Below are positions 42,758 to 50,487 of a stretch of DNA of 64,000 nt, piece by piece. A model generated the notes under the pieces. That model was not told where the DNA came from, ran no database searches, and saw only the letters and a list, made by a program, of their open reading frames with translations. The DNA is taken from assembly GCA_023426245.1 (NCBI GenBank), contig JAFABB010000014.1:89706-153705 (forward strand), read 5' to 3'. A program made the translations under genes and the position numbers. The DNA comes from Bacillota bacterium (GTDB taxonomy: Bacteria; Bacillota; UBA4882; UBA8346). Positions within the stretch are counted from its first letter, which is position 1. The number at the start of each line of letters is the position of its first letter.

Positions 42758-43936
42758 ATGTCGGATATGACGAACTCTTTTAGTCCTTGGTTGATTGATA
42801 GTACCCTCCGAGACGGCGAACAGGCCCCGGGGGTCGTTTTTTACCGTGAGGAGAAAATCCAAATTGCCCAAATATTAGCGGACATAGGTATTCCTGAGCT
42901 GGAAGTGGGAACTCCTGCGATGGGCCAAACTGAAATCGAGGATATTCAAGCAATTGTTGATGAAAATTTATCTTCTCGTTTAACATGCTGGTGCCGTGGG
43001 ACGATTTCCGATATTGACAAGGCCACTCAATGTGGGACTCAGGGAATTCATATCTCTTTTCCGGTATCCGTGATCCATTTGAAAGCCCTCGGTAGAGATT
43101 ATGATTGGGTTTTCAACCAAATGCGCCAAGTATTGCCATACGCCGGGACCCGGTTTTCATTTTTATCCGTGGGCGCCCAAGATGCGTCCCGGGCAGATGA
43201 AGATTTTTTAAACAAATTTATCGCGTATGCCATTGATTTGGGCGCAAAGAGGGTACGGATAGCCGATACTGTCGGTATTTTAACTCCTCTCAAAACCGCT
43301 TTTTTATTGAACCGGCTCCATGCAAACTTTCATACAATGGATTTTGAGTTTCATGGACACAACGATTTGGGGATGGCAACCGCTAATACTGTTACCGCAC
43401 TTGAATCAGGAGCGCATAGCGCTAGTGTCACTATAAATGGCCTCGGTGAACGGGCTGGGAATGCTGCCTTGGAAGAAGTGGTTATGGCTTTAAAGGTAAC
43501 CGGAATCAATCAATGCCCAATCGATTCATCAAGAATCATGGAGCTTTGTGAAATTGTGGCCCAGGCATCCAAACAGCCTATTCCAAAAAACAAACCGATA
43601 ACGGGTCAATCAGCTTTTTCGCATGAATCGGGAATTCATTGTCATGCTCTTTTAAAAAATCGGCAGACTTATGAACCTTTTTCTGCCGAACTTATCGGTC
43701 GTATTCCTCCTGAATTCATGATCGGAAAACATTCGGGAACAGCCTCAATTCAGTATATTCTTCAAAAATACGGCTGGGTTATCGATCAGCCTTTGGCTAC
43801 TATTTTACTGCAAAAATTGCGGGAATTATCCAACCAAAAAAAGGCTGAATGCTCCATGGATGATTTATTGAGGCTTTATAAAAATGTTGTTGATGGTACT
43901 ATTACTGTTTCGTCCAGCACTGATTGTCATGACTAA
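42758..43936 (+). CDS. nifV: Homocitrate synthase NifV
   Basis: 392-residue DRE-TIM metallolyase that condenses acetyl-CoA and 2-oxoglutarate to homocitrate, the organic ligand of FeMo-cofactor. IDSTLRDGEQAPGV is the active-site strand with the catalytic arginine; the metal histidines are in EFHGHNDLGMATAN. GLGERAGNAALEEVVMAL and HESGIHCHALLK follow. ATG at 42758 with GGGGAGGT upstream. Last nif gene; the tRNA promoter follows. Confidence 0.93.
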   Translation: MSDMTNSFSPWLIDSTLRDGEQAPGVVFYREEKIQIAQILADIGIPELEVGTPAMGQTEIEDIQAIVDENLSSRLTCWCRGTISDIDKATQCGTQGIHISFPVSVIHLKALGRDYDWVFNQMRQVLPYAGTRFSFLSVGAQDASRADEDFLNKFIAYAIDLGAKRVRIADTVGILTPLKTAFLLNRLHANFHTMDFEFHGHNDLGMATANTVTALESGAHSASVTINGLGERAGNAALEEVVMALKVTGINQCPIDSSRIMELCEIVAQASKQPIPKNKPITGQSAFSHESGIHCHALLKNRQTYEPFSAELIGRIPPEFMIGKHSGTASIQYILQKYGWVIDQPLATILLQKLRELSNQKKAECSMDDLLRLYKNVVDGTITVSSSTDCHD

Positions 43937-43991
43937 AAACCGGGGAAGCCATTGGTTATTTTGGAGTTTCGAGAAAAAGAAAATTGATTGC

Positions 43992-44021
43992 TTGACAAAT
44001 AGACCAGGTTAATGGTACAAT
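43992..44021 (+). promoter_or_regulatory. Promoter of tRNA-Val
   Basis: TTGACA (43992-43997) and TACAAT (44016-44021) with an 18-base spacer, 13 bases before the mature tRNA. Confidence 0.75.
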
Positions 44022-44034
44022 AAATTTCGCTGAC

Positions 44035-44111
44035 GGGGGGGTAGCTCAGTTGGTTAGAGCGCTACGTTGACATCGTAGAGGTCATCGGTTCGATCCCGGT
44101 CCTCCCCACCA
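44035..44111 (+). tRNA. tRNA-Val (anticodon GAC)
   Basis: 77-base cloverleaf. Acceptor 5' strand of seven G (44035-44041) pairs with CCTCCCC (44101-44107, one G-U), discriminator A, CCA encoded. D arm GCTC...GAGC, anticodon stem CTACG/CGTAG with loop TTGACAT giving anticodon GAC at 44069-44071, and T loop GGTTCGATCCC. Reads GUC and GUU valine codons. Confidence 0.95.
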
Positions 44112-44127
44112 TATTGATACTAAGCAT

Positions 44128-44166
44128 AAGGTTCTTTGGATATTGATGATCCAGAACCTTTTTTTG
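44128..44166 (+). terminator. Terminator of the tRNA gene
   Basis: AAGGTTCT (44128-44135) pairs with AGAACCTT (44153-44160), with an inner GGAT/ATCC stem, then a T-run. A 22-base palindrome (TTAC, seven T, seven A, GTAA; 44167-44188) follows immediately. The rest up to 44349 shows no gene. Confidence 0.8.
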
Positions 44167-44349
44167 TTACTTTTTTTAAAAAAAGTAAACATGGACTTCT
44201 TTATAAAAGCTTATTTTTAAAAATTCTTTTCGACCAAACCCCGGCGGTGATGGCAGTTTTGTTGGAAAGAAGCAGGTTATGTTCCTTTGTTCTACAGTAT
44301 ACTAATAAAAAAGCGAACATATAATAGACCTAGAATGGAGGGGAATTCG

Positions 44350-45258
44350 ATGTCAGGGATCACGATCAGCACCCTCAACTTATCAAATGAAGTGAAAGAA
44401 AGCCTTCTGCAGGAAGTGAATTTTTTGAGCCGGGAAGGCGTTCCTGTTGAATACGCAGAAATGCATATCGACAAATTTTATTTTCTGGATTGTTCGATAA
44501 AAGAGGATGATTCCCATATTAAAACTGCTCAGGAAAAAATTCTGCGTTTTTACTTAGCCAATATTATTACGGATCTCTTAATGAATAATATTAGCAAAGA
44601 ATTTATTCAGCGAGTAATCCGTAATAAATACCGTTTTTTGGGACCCGGCGAATTTAAAATGGTGCTTCAAAACGCTTACACTTATTTAAATAATCTTCAT
44701 GAAAGCGGGGATATTGGGAAAACTTTATCCCGTCATAATCAAATTCTTACGGAGGTAAATCAGTATTTAGACTCCAATACCAGTCTTTATTTAGAAGGTT
44801 TTTTCCGTTTCCGGTTAAAAGATTATTTTTCCGAACTCGAGAAATCCGTTGAATTATCCATGGACAATTTTTTGGTCGAGCAGGAATACCATGAATTTAT
44901 CAGGCTATTGCAGTATTTCGTTGAAGTTCAGGAACCTAGAATCGACGAAGTTCATGTATTAATTAAGGACAAACAAAATTTTTATCTTTTGGATGAGGAA
45001 AAACAGCCTATTAATCAGGAACAACTTCAGGGAGTGTTAACAGATTTAAATCAGGATATCGATTATGATGATTTGTTACTCAGTGCGCTCATAACCATGT
45101 CCCCAAGGAAACTCGTTTTGCATTTGTCGGCTAAGACTGAAATCGTTGACACTTTAATAAGCGTTTTCCAAGAACGGATTATTATATGTGAAGGTTGTCC
45201 GTTATGCACAGGTTCGGTATCTATTCCTAATTTGGCGATCGAAACCAAGAAAATATAA
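44350..45258 (+). CDS. ytxC: YtxC-family sporulation protein
   Basis: 302-residue soluble protein. It resembles the YtxC family, annotated as putative sporulation proteins and limited to spore-forming Bacillota. Seen are the FLGPGEFKMVLQNAYTYL-like region, an alpha-helical middle part with YLEGFFRFRLKDYFSELEK, and the late cysteine motif CEGCPLCTGS. ATG at 44350 with GGAGGGG upstream. No biochemical function is known. Family recognition is by motif memory only. Confidence 0.75.
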   Translation: MSGITISTLNLSNEVKESLLQEVNFLSREGVPVEYAEMHIDKFYFLDCSIKEDDSHIKTAQEKILRFYLANIITDLLMNNISKEFIQRVIRNKYRFLGPGEFKMVLQNAYTYLNNLHESGDIGKTLSRHNQILTEVNQYLDSNTSLYLEGFFRFRLKDYFSELEKSVELSMDNFLVEQEYHEFIRLLQYFVEVQEPRIDEVHVLIKDKQNFYLLDEEKQPINQEQLQGVLTDLNQDIDYDDLLLSALITMSPRKLVLHLSAKTEIVDTLISVFQERIIICEGCPLCTGSVSIPNLAIETKKI

Positions 45259-45328
45259 AATGATTGGCCTGTAAAAAATTCTTCATAACCCAATCAATCA
45301 TCCATATCGTAAGCACTCCCTAACTTGG

Positions 45329-45402
45329 AAGTAAAGGATAGGGCTTTTCAAATTTGGAAAGTTTATTGCAAATGATTTTCATTGCTACCCTATCTTTTAC
45401 TT
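45329..45402 (+). promoter_or_regulatory. Structured element upstream of guaB (three-stem RNA shape)
   Basis: AAGTAAAGGATAGGG (45329-45343) pairs with CCCTATCTTTTACTT (45388-45402) at 14 of 15 positions. Inside are two hairpins: CTTTTC/GGAAAG (45344-45359) and GCAAATG/CATTGC (45368-45385). The overall shape is a three-way junction. It lacks the conserved junction and loop bases of purine riboswitches. It lies just before, and partly overlaps, a possible -35 box (TTGAAA 45401-45406; -10 TAAAAT 45423-45428), so it could be the end of the ytxC transcript rather than a guaB leader. Confidence 0.4.
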
Positions 45403-45466
45403 GAAAAAACAATTTTCTATGATAAAATATAGGAAATAATTTTTAGACTTCCAGGGGAGTGAATTT

Positions 45467-46924
45467 TTGTTGAATAATCGATTTTTGGAAGAAGCCCTCA
45501 CATTTGATGATGTTTTATTAGTTCCTGCAAAATCGGATGTTCTTCCGAATGAAGTCATTACGAGCACTAAACTGACTCCAAATATTACTTTAAATATTCC
45601 ATTAATTAGTGCAGCCATGGATACGGTGACCGAGGCGAGATTGGCTATAGCCATCGCCCGCGAAGGTGGGTTAGGAATAATCCATAAAAACATGTCCATT
45701 GAGCAACAGGCTACCGAAGTAGATAAAGTCAAACGTTCGGAACATGGGATTATTACTGACCCGGTTTTTTTACATCCCGAGAATAAAATTTCCGATGCTT
45801 TGAAAATGATGGAACATTACCGTATCTCGGGAGTACCCATTACTTCTGAAGATGGAAAATTAGTAGGAATTCTTACCAATCGCGATTTGCGTTTTGAAAC
45901 CAATTTTGACCAGCCCATTAAAAATGTAATGACCAAAGATAACCTAATTACCGCTCAAGTCGGTACCACGCATGAACAAGCGAAGGCGATTCTCCAGAAA
46001 CACCGTATCGAAAAACTTCCACTGGTTGATAAAGACTATACATTGAAGGGCTTAATCACCACGAAAGATATTCAAAAAACTCTACAATACCCCAATTCGG
46101 CTAAAGATAGCAAAGGTAGACTCCGTGTAGGCGCGGCTGTGGGCATTAGCGGAACCATAGAACGGGCAGGCGTTTTAATCGATGCGGGAGTTGATGTGAT
46201 TGCCCTGGATTCATCCCATGGACATAGCGCAAATGTATTACGGGCAGTGAAGGAGTTACGGAAGAGTTTTCCAAGTATCGATATTATCGCCGGGAATGTG
46301 GCTACTGCGGAAGCAACTGTCGATTTGATAGAAGCCGGGGCCAGTGCTGTAAAAGTTGGGATCGGTCCGGGTTCAATCTGTACGACCCGAGTCGTTTCGG
46401 GTATCGGAGTACCACAGATTACTGCCGTAAATAATTGCGCCCAGGCGGCGAAAAAATACAATATTCCAATCATCAGCGATGGAGGCATAAAATACTCCGG
46501 CGATATTACCAAAGCAATTGCCGCGGGTGCCGATACGGTAATGCTGGGTAGCCTTTTTGCCGGAACTGAAGAGTCCCCAGGTGAAATGGAGATTTACCAG
46601 GGAAGAAGTTTTAAGGTTTACCGTGGCATGGGGTCTATTGCCGCTATGCGTCAAGGAAGCAAGGATCGTTATTTCCAAGAAGGGCAACAAAAACTTGTTC
46701 CAGAAGGCATTGAAGGCAGGGTCGCTTTTAAGGGTTCTCTTTCGGAAACCGTATTTCAATTAATCGGCGGCCTCCGTTCCGGAATGGGATTATGCGGGTG
46801 TAAAACCATTGAAGATTTAAAAACAAAGACCAAGTTTGTAAGAATAACTTCAGCAGGACTTCGGGAAAGCCACCCCCATGATGTTCAGATTACTAAGGAA
46901 GCTCCTAATTATTCGGTTGATTGA
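45467..46924 (+). CDS. guaB: Inosine-5'-monophosphate dehydrogenase
   Basis: 485-residue enzyme oxidising IMP to XMP with NAD, the first step to GMP. Two CBS domains occupy about residues 95-205 (SGVPITSEDGKLVGILTNRD). Catalytic C305 is in GPGSICTTR; SDGGIKYSGDITKAIAAGA and AGTEESPGE are phosphate- and NAD-binding loops; the flap includes YRGMGSIAAM and QEG. TTG start with GGGGAGTGA upstream. Full length. Confidence 0.97.
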   Translation: MLNNRFLEEALTFDDVLLVPAKSDVLPNEVITSTKLTPNITLNIPLISAAMDTVTEARLAIAIAREGGLGIIHKNMSIEQQATEVDKVKRSEHGIITDPVFLHPENKISDALKMMEHYRISGVPITSEDGKLVGILTNRDLRFETNFDQPIKNVMTKDNLITAQVGTTHEQAKAILQKHRIEKLPLVDKDYTLKGLITTKDIQKTLQYPNSAKDSKGRLRVGAAVGISGTIERAGVLIDAGVDVIALDSSHGHSANVLRAVKELRKSFPSIDIIAGNVATAEATVDLIEAGASAVKVGIGPGSICTTRVVSGIGVPQITAVNNCAQAAKKYNIPIISDGGIKYSGDITKAIAAGADTVMLGSLFAGTEESPGEMEIYQGRSFKVYRGMGSIAAMRQGSKDRYFQEGQQKLVPEGIEGRVAFKGSLSETVFQLIGGLRSGMGLCGCKTIEDLKTKTKFVRITSAGLRESHPHDVQITKEAPNYSVD

Positions 46925-46944
46925 TTTGAAATGAGTGTTTTAAG

Positions 46945-48492
46945 ATGCAATGGTTAGAGATTTTATGCTTTAGTATTTTAATCATATCAGGCATCACGAC
47001 AGGAGTATTGGCAATATACGGTAATCAGAAGAATCAATCATCTTCTGCTAGGACTTTCAGTATTTTATTGGCTGCTGTCACTTTATACACTGTGAGTTTC
47101 TTATTCCAGCTAACCAGTAAGTCTGTTCTGGCGATGTTTTTTTGGCTTAAATTTCAATATATCGGTATTTCATTAATACCTCCTTTATGGATTATTTCAG
47201 TTGTTCAATATATCGGGATGGATAAATGGCTAACCAAAAGAATCATTGGATTATTATTTATCATACCCCTTTTAACAGTATTTTTTAGTGTCACGAATTA
47301 TCATGGTTTTTATTATCAAAGCATTACAATTGGAACGGAAGGACCTTTTACCGGGATTGAGACAACCAAGGGCTTGTGGTTTTGGTTCTTTATGATTTAT
47401 TTGGACTTTGCTTGCATTATGGGTATTTGTTTATTGCTTAAATTCAGTTCTGGAAAAAAATCATTATTTCGCCGTCAGGTCATTATTATCGTTCTTTGCA
47501 TGATTATACCCTGGACAGCCCAGTTGATTTATTTAAGCGGCTATAGTCCATGGCATTTAGATTTAACACCTTTTGCCTTAACATTAACCGGGTTAATGTT
47601 GGGATTGGGTGTTTTTCGTTATCAGATGCTAAACCTGGAGCCTATTGCCAGAGATAAAATTTTTCACAGTCTGCGGGATGGCTTACTTGTTTTAGATATT
47701 CAAGAAAGGGTTGTCGATTATAACCCGGCTCTGATTGAAATATTAACCCATATTGAGTTGGGTCGGCATATGTCTGACGGGTTGAGGGATTATCCTTTAT
47801 TGGTCGATCAAATTGCGAGCCGAACCGAATGTACAACAATACAAATTCCGCAACAGGATGAATTGGAATATTACGAGTCCAGACTGGTTCCAATTTTAAA
47901 TCATAATGGTGTGGCTGTAGGACAAGCTATTATTCTCAAAGATATTACGGATCAAGTTTTATTACTTGATAAACTTCAACAATTGGTGGCCATTGATGAA
48001 CTTACGCAAGTTTATAACCGACGCGCTTTTATGGAAAGATGTCGGGAAGAAAACAACCGACTGGCAAGATTGAAACGTCCGGTTTCGGTTATTTTTATTG
48101 ACGTTGATCATTTTAAACAAATCAATGATACATTTGGTCACCCAACAGGCGATCTTACCCTGCAAACCATCGTTCAAAAAATCCGTCGCGGTCTCCGGGA
48201 AGCCGATATTTTGGGACGTATTGGCGGGGAAGAATTTGCAGTCTTATTACCGGAAACAGGGAAGGAACAGGCGTTGGAAGTCGCCGAACGGGTCCGCCAA
48301 ATCATTGATAACCCGATTTGTTTGAATGAACGTGTAGTTAAAGTAACAATCAGTTTCGGTATTACCAGTATTCCTCAAGCTGTTCAGGGAAATATGGATT
48401 CTTTATTTAAAAAGGCTGACGAGGCCTTATACCTGGCAAAACATGCGGGCCGGAATTGTGTACGAGTCGTCGAGATGGAGATAAGGGAGTGA
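46945..48492 (+). CDS. Membrane diguanylate cyclase (7TM sensor, PAS-like, GGDEF)
   Basis: 515-residue protein making cyclic di-GMP. N-terminal seven hydrophobic segments (residues 1-225) resemble the 7TM region of bacterial sensor kinases. A PAS-like segment follows (about 235-340: LRDGLLVLDIQERVVDYNPA, then VAVGQAIILKDITDQ). The GGDEF domain (about 350-510) has DELTQVYNRRAF, FIDVDHFKQINDTFGH and the active site GGEEF, with an inhibitory RxxD site (READ) five residues before it. Starts 20 bases after guaB; pgsA-like gene follows after five bases. Confidence 0.92.
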   Translation: MQWLEILCFSILIISGITTGVLAIYGNQKNQSSSARTFSILLAAVTLYTVSFLFQLTSKSVLAMFFWLKFQYIGISLIPPLWIISVVQYIGMDKWLTKRIIGLLFIIPLLTVFFSVTNYHGFYYQSITIGTEGPFTGIETTKGLWFWFFMIYLDFACIMGICLLLKFSSGKKSLFRRQVIIIVLCMIIPWTAQLIYLSGYSPWHLDLTPFALTLTGLMLGLGVFRYQMLNLEPIARDKIFHSLRDGLLVLDIQERVVDYNPALIEILTHIELGRHMSDGLRDYPLLVDQIASRTECTTIQIPQQDELEYYESRLVPILNHNGVAVGQAIILKDITDQVLLLDKLQQLVAIDELTQVYNRRAFMERCREENNRLARLKRPVSVIFIDVDHFKQINDTFGHPTGDLTLQTIVQKIRRGLREADILGRIGGEEFAVLLPETGKEQALEVAERVRQIIDNPICLNERVVKVTISFGITSIPQAVQGNMDSLFKKADEALYLAKHAGRNCVRVVEMEIRE

Positions 48493-48497
48493 AGTTC

Positions 48498-49016
48498 GTG
48501 AATTTAGCTTGCTATATAACATCAATCCGCTTTATATTAGCACCATTAATTTTTTGGCAATTGACTAACCATACACCTTCTTCTGTTTTTTGGATGGTAA
48601 TCATGTTGCTTTTGGCAGGTTGTACGGATATAGCCGATGGATGGGTAGCCAGGTCCTTTCATCAAGTTAGTGAATTAGGAAAAGCCCTTGACCCTCTGGC
48701 TGATAAGCTGGTGATATTCGGGACATTGCTGGGGCTGACATGGTGGGGGCTTCCGGTTTGGATGGTTTTGGTTTATCTGGTCAAAGAAGGACTTCAAGTT
48801 TTGGCGGGATTTGTTTTATTACGGAAATGGCACCAGTTAATACCCTCCAATTTCTGGGGCAAATCTTCAACTGTAATTTTTTTCATTGGATTTGCATCTT
48901 TTTTTATAAAGTCTATTTTGGGAATAATTTTCATCGGTTTGGCCATTGTCGATTCAATATACGCCTTGTTTACTTATTATCAAGCTTTTGTCCGGATGAA
49001 ACAAAAGGAACAATAA
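48498..49016 (+). CDS. CDP-alcohol phosphatidyltransferase (PgsA-like)
   Basis: 172-residue integral membrane enzyme of phospholipid synthesis, with five to six hydrophobic segments. The CDP-alcohol phosphotransferase motif is complete: DIADGWVAR, G eight residues on, then D and D (GKALDPLADK). Closest in size to phosphatidylglycerophosphate synthase, which condenses CDP-diacylglycerol with glycerol-3-phosphate. The GTG at 48498 is chosen, with AAGGGAGTG seven bases upstream. Immediately downstream of the cyclase gene. Confidence 0.85.
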   Translation: MNLACYITSIRFILAPLIFWQLTNHTPSSVFWMVIMLLLAGCTDIADGWVARSFHQVSELGKALDPLADKLVIFGTLLGLTWWGLPVWMVLVYLVKEGLQVLAGFVLLRKWHQLIPSNFWGKSSTVIFFIGFASFFIKSILGIIFIGLAIVDSIYALFTYYQAFVRMKQKEQ

Positions 49017-49124
49017 TTTTCCCCGGGATAAGAAACCGCGAAAAAACATATTTTTTTTGCGATAGAATAGAAATGATAATGGCATGGATTGGAGACTACC
49101 GAATTAAACTTAGGAGATTAAACT

Positions 49125-49712
49125 TTGAAGGCTAGAAATGCTGAATATGAACTTACTGCTGTAAAACCGGAACAATATCCATCGGTTCATTTACCGGAAA
49201 TCGCTTTTGTGGGTCGTTCCAATGTTGGTAAATCATCCATAATTAATAGCCTCACCGGCAAAAAAAACTTGGCCTATGTGGGAGCAAAGCCCGGCAAAAC
49301 CAGGGGAATCAATTTTTATAATATTGAGAAACGGTTTTATTTTGTTGATTTGCCGGGATATGGCTATGCAAAAATTTCTCTCTCCGAAAAGTCATTGTGG
49401 GATGAGATGATTACTCAATATTTAGAAACACGAACCCAGTTAAGATTGATCGTTATGGCGGTGGATTGTCGGCACACCCCAACCGGTCATGATCAAATGA
49501 TGGTTGAATGGATTCAAAGCCATTCAATACCTTTTCTTATTGTTGCGGCAAAGACTGATAAAATACCCCGCAATCAACTCAATGGGAAGGTGCTTGAGAT
49601 AAGGACCGCCTTGGATTTACCCGAAGAAACCGAAATTATTGGCTTCTCGACCCTTAATAAACAGGGAATTGACAAATTATGGAGTAAAATTATCCCCCAG
49701 ATTGAAAAATGA
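49125..49712 (+). CDS. engB: Ribosome biogenesis GTP-binding protein EngB/YsxC
   Basis: 195-residue GTPase needed for assembly of the 50S ribosomal subunit. G1 is FVGRSNVGKSS (residues 28-38), G3 DLPGYG with the family extension YAK, and G4 AAKTDKI. TTG start with TAGGAG eight bases upstream. Full length. Confidence 0.95.
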   Translation: MKARNAEYELTAVKPEQYPSVHLPEIAFVGRSNVGKSSIINSLTGKKNLAYVGAKPGKTRGINFYNIEKRFYFVDLPGYGYAKISLSEKSLWDEMITQYLETRTQLRLIVMAVDCRHTPTGHDQMMVEWIQSHSIPFLIVAAKTDKIPRNQLNGKVLEIRTALDLPEETEIIGFSTLNKQGIDKLWSKIIPQIEK

Positions 49713-49779
49713 GTTTAAATAAGTTTAAATAAGTTTTTATGAACAAAAAAGAGGAATTATTTTAATTGGCCTTGAATAT

Positions 49780-49811
49780 GTAATACAATATTACAGAATG
49801 TTTAGATTCTG
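49780..49811 (+). promoter_or_regulatory. Two adjacent palindromes upstream of the XRE-cupin gene
   Basis: GTAATA-CAA-TATTAC (49780-49794) is a perfect palindrome, followed by CAGAAT-6 bases-ATTCTG (49794-49811). They lie 75-105 bases before the regulator start and could be its own operator. A -10-like TACAAT is inside the first palindrome. Confidence 0.45.
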
Positions 49812-49884
49812 AAATTTAAACGGTGTTTTATCAAAAGGCTCCCATTTCTTAAAGAACAGATTGACCGAAAGGAGTAATGTTGGA

Positions 49885-50439
49885 ATGGAAGAAACGATTA
49901 AAGAAATTGCCGAACGGATAAAAGGTTTGAGGGATATCATGGGTATTAGCATGGATGATATGGCTAAAACTTTAAAAATTTCTACGGAGTTATATCAGGA
50001 ATATGAAAGCGGTAATGTCGATATTCCCGCTAGTGTCCTTTATATCATGGCGCAACGTTTTAATATTGAATTGACGGCACTGCTTACCGGAGAGGATCCT
50101 CATTTACATAGTTATGCCTTAACCCGTAATGGTAAAGGGATTTCCGTAGAGAGACGCAAAGATTATCAATATCAAAATTTGGCCTTAAACTTTATTCACA
50201 AAAAAGCCGAACCATTTATGGTTACAGTTGAACCCGAACCTGAAGACGCACCGGCCCATTTAAATAATCATCCGGGTCAAGAATTTGATTATGTCTTGGA
50301 AGGCACTCTTAAAATCGTCCTTGGAAAACATGAATTGATTCTGAATGAAGGAGATTCGCTTTTTTACGATTCCAATATCGACCATGGAATGAAAGCCTTA
50401 AACGGCAAAACGGTTAAATTTTTGGCAATCATTTTATAA
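49885..50439 (+). CDS. XRE-cupin transcriptional regulator
   Basis: 184-residue regulator. N-terminal helix-turn-helix of the XRE/Cro type (residues about 5-65: RIKGLRDIMGISMDDMAKTL), C-terminal cupin domain (about 105-180) with HPGQEFDYVLEGTLKIVLG and EGDSLFYDSNIDHGMKA. Such proteins sense a small ligand in the cupin barrel. ATG at 49885 with AAAGGAG ten bases upstream. It precedes an AMP-forming ligase by 48 bases, a frequent pairing in Clostridia; it probably regulates that gene. Confidence 0.9.
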   Translation: MEETIKEIAERIKGLRDIMGISMDDMAKTLKISTELYQEYESGNVDIPASVLYIMAQRFNIELTALLTGEDPHLHSYALTRNGKGISVERRKDYQYQNLALNFIHKKAEPFMVTVEPEPEDAPAHLNNHPGQEFDYVLEGTLKIVLGKHELILNEGDSLFYDSNIDHGMKALNGKTVKFLAIIL

Positions 50440-50487
50440 AATCAACCCGCGCCCACACGATATTTATGATAAGGAGAGGCTCACACA

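Noticed and set aside
44136..44324. Open frame after tRNA-Val
   Set aside because: It begins inside the tRNA terminator and has no ribosome site.
45329..45402. Purine riboswitch before guaB
   Set aside because: The three-stem shape is similar, but the junction is too short and the conserved loop and J1/2, J2/3 bases are missing.
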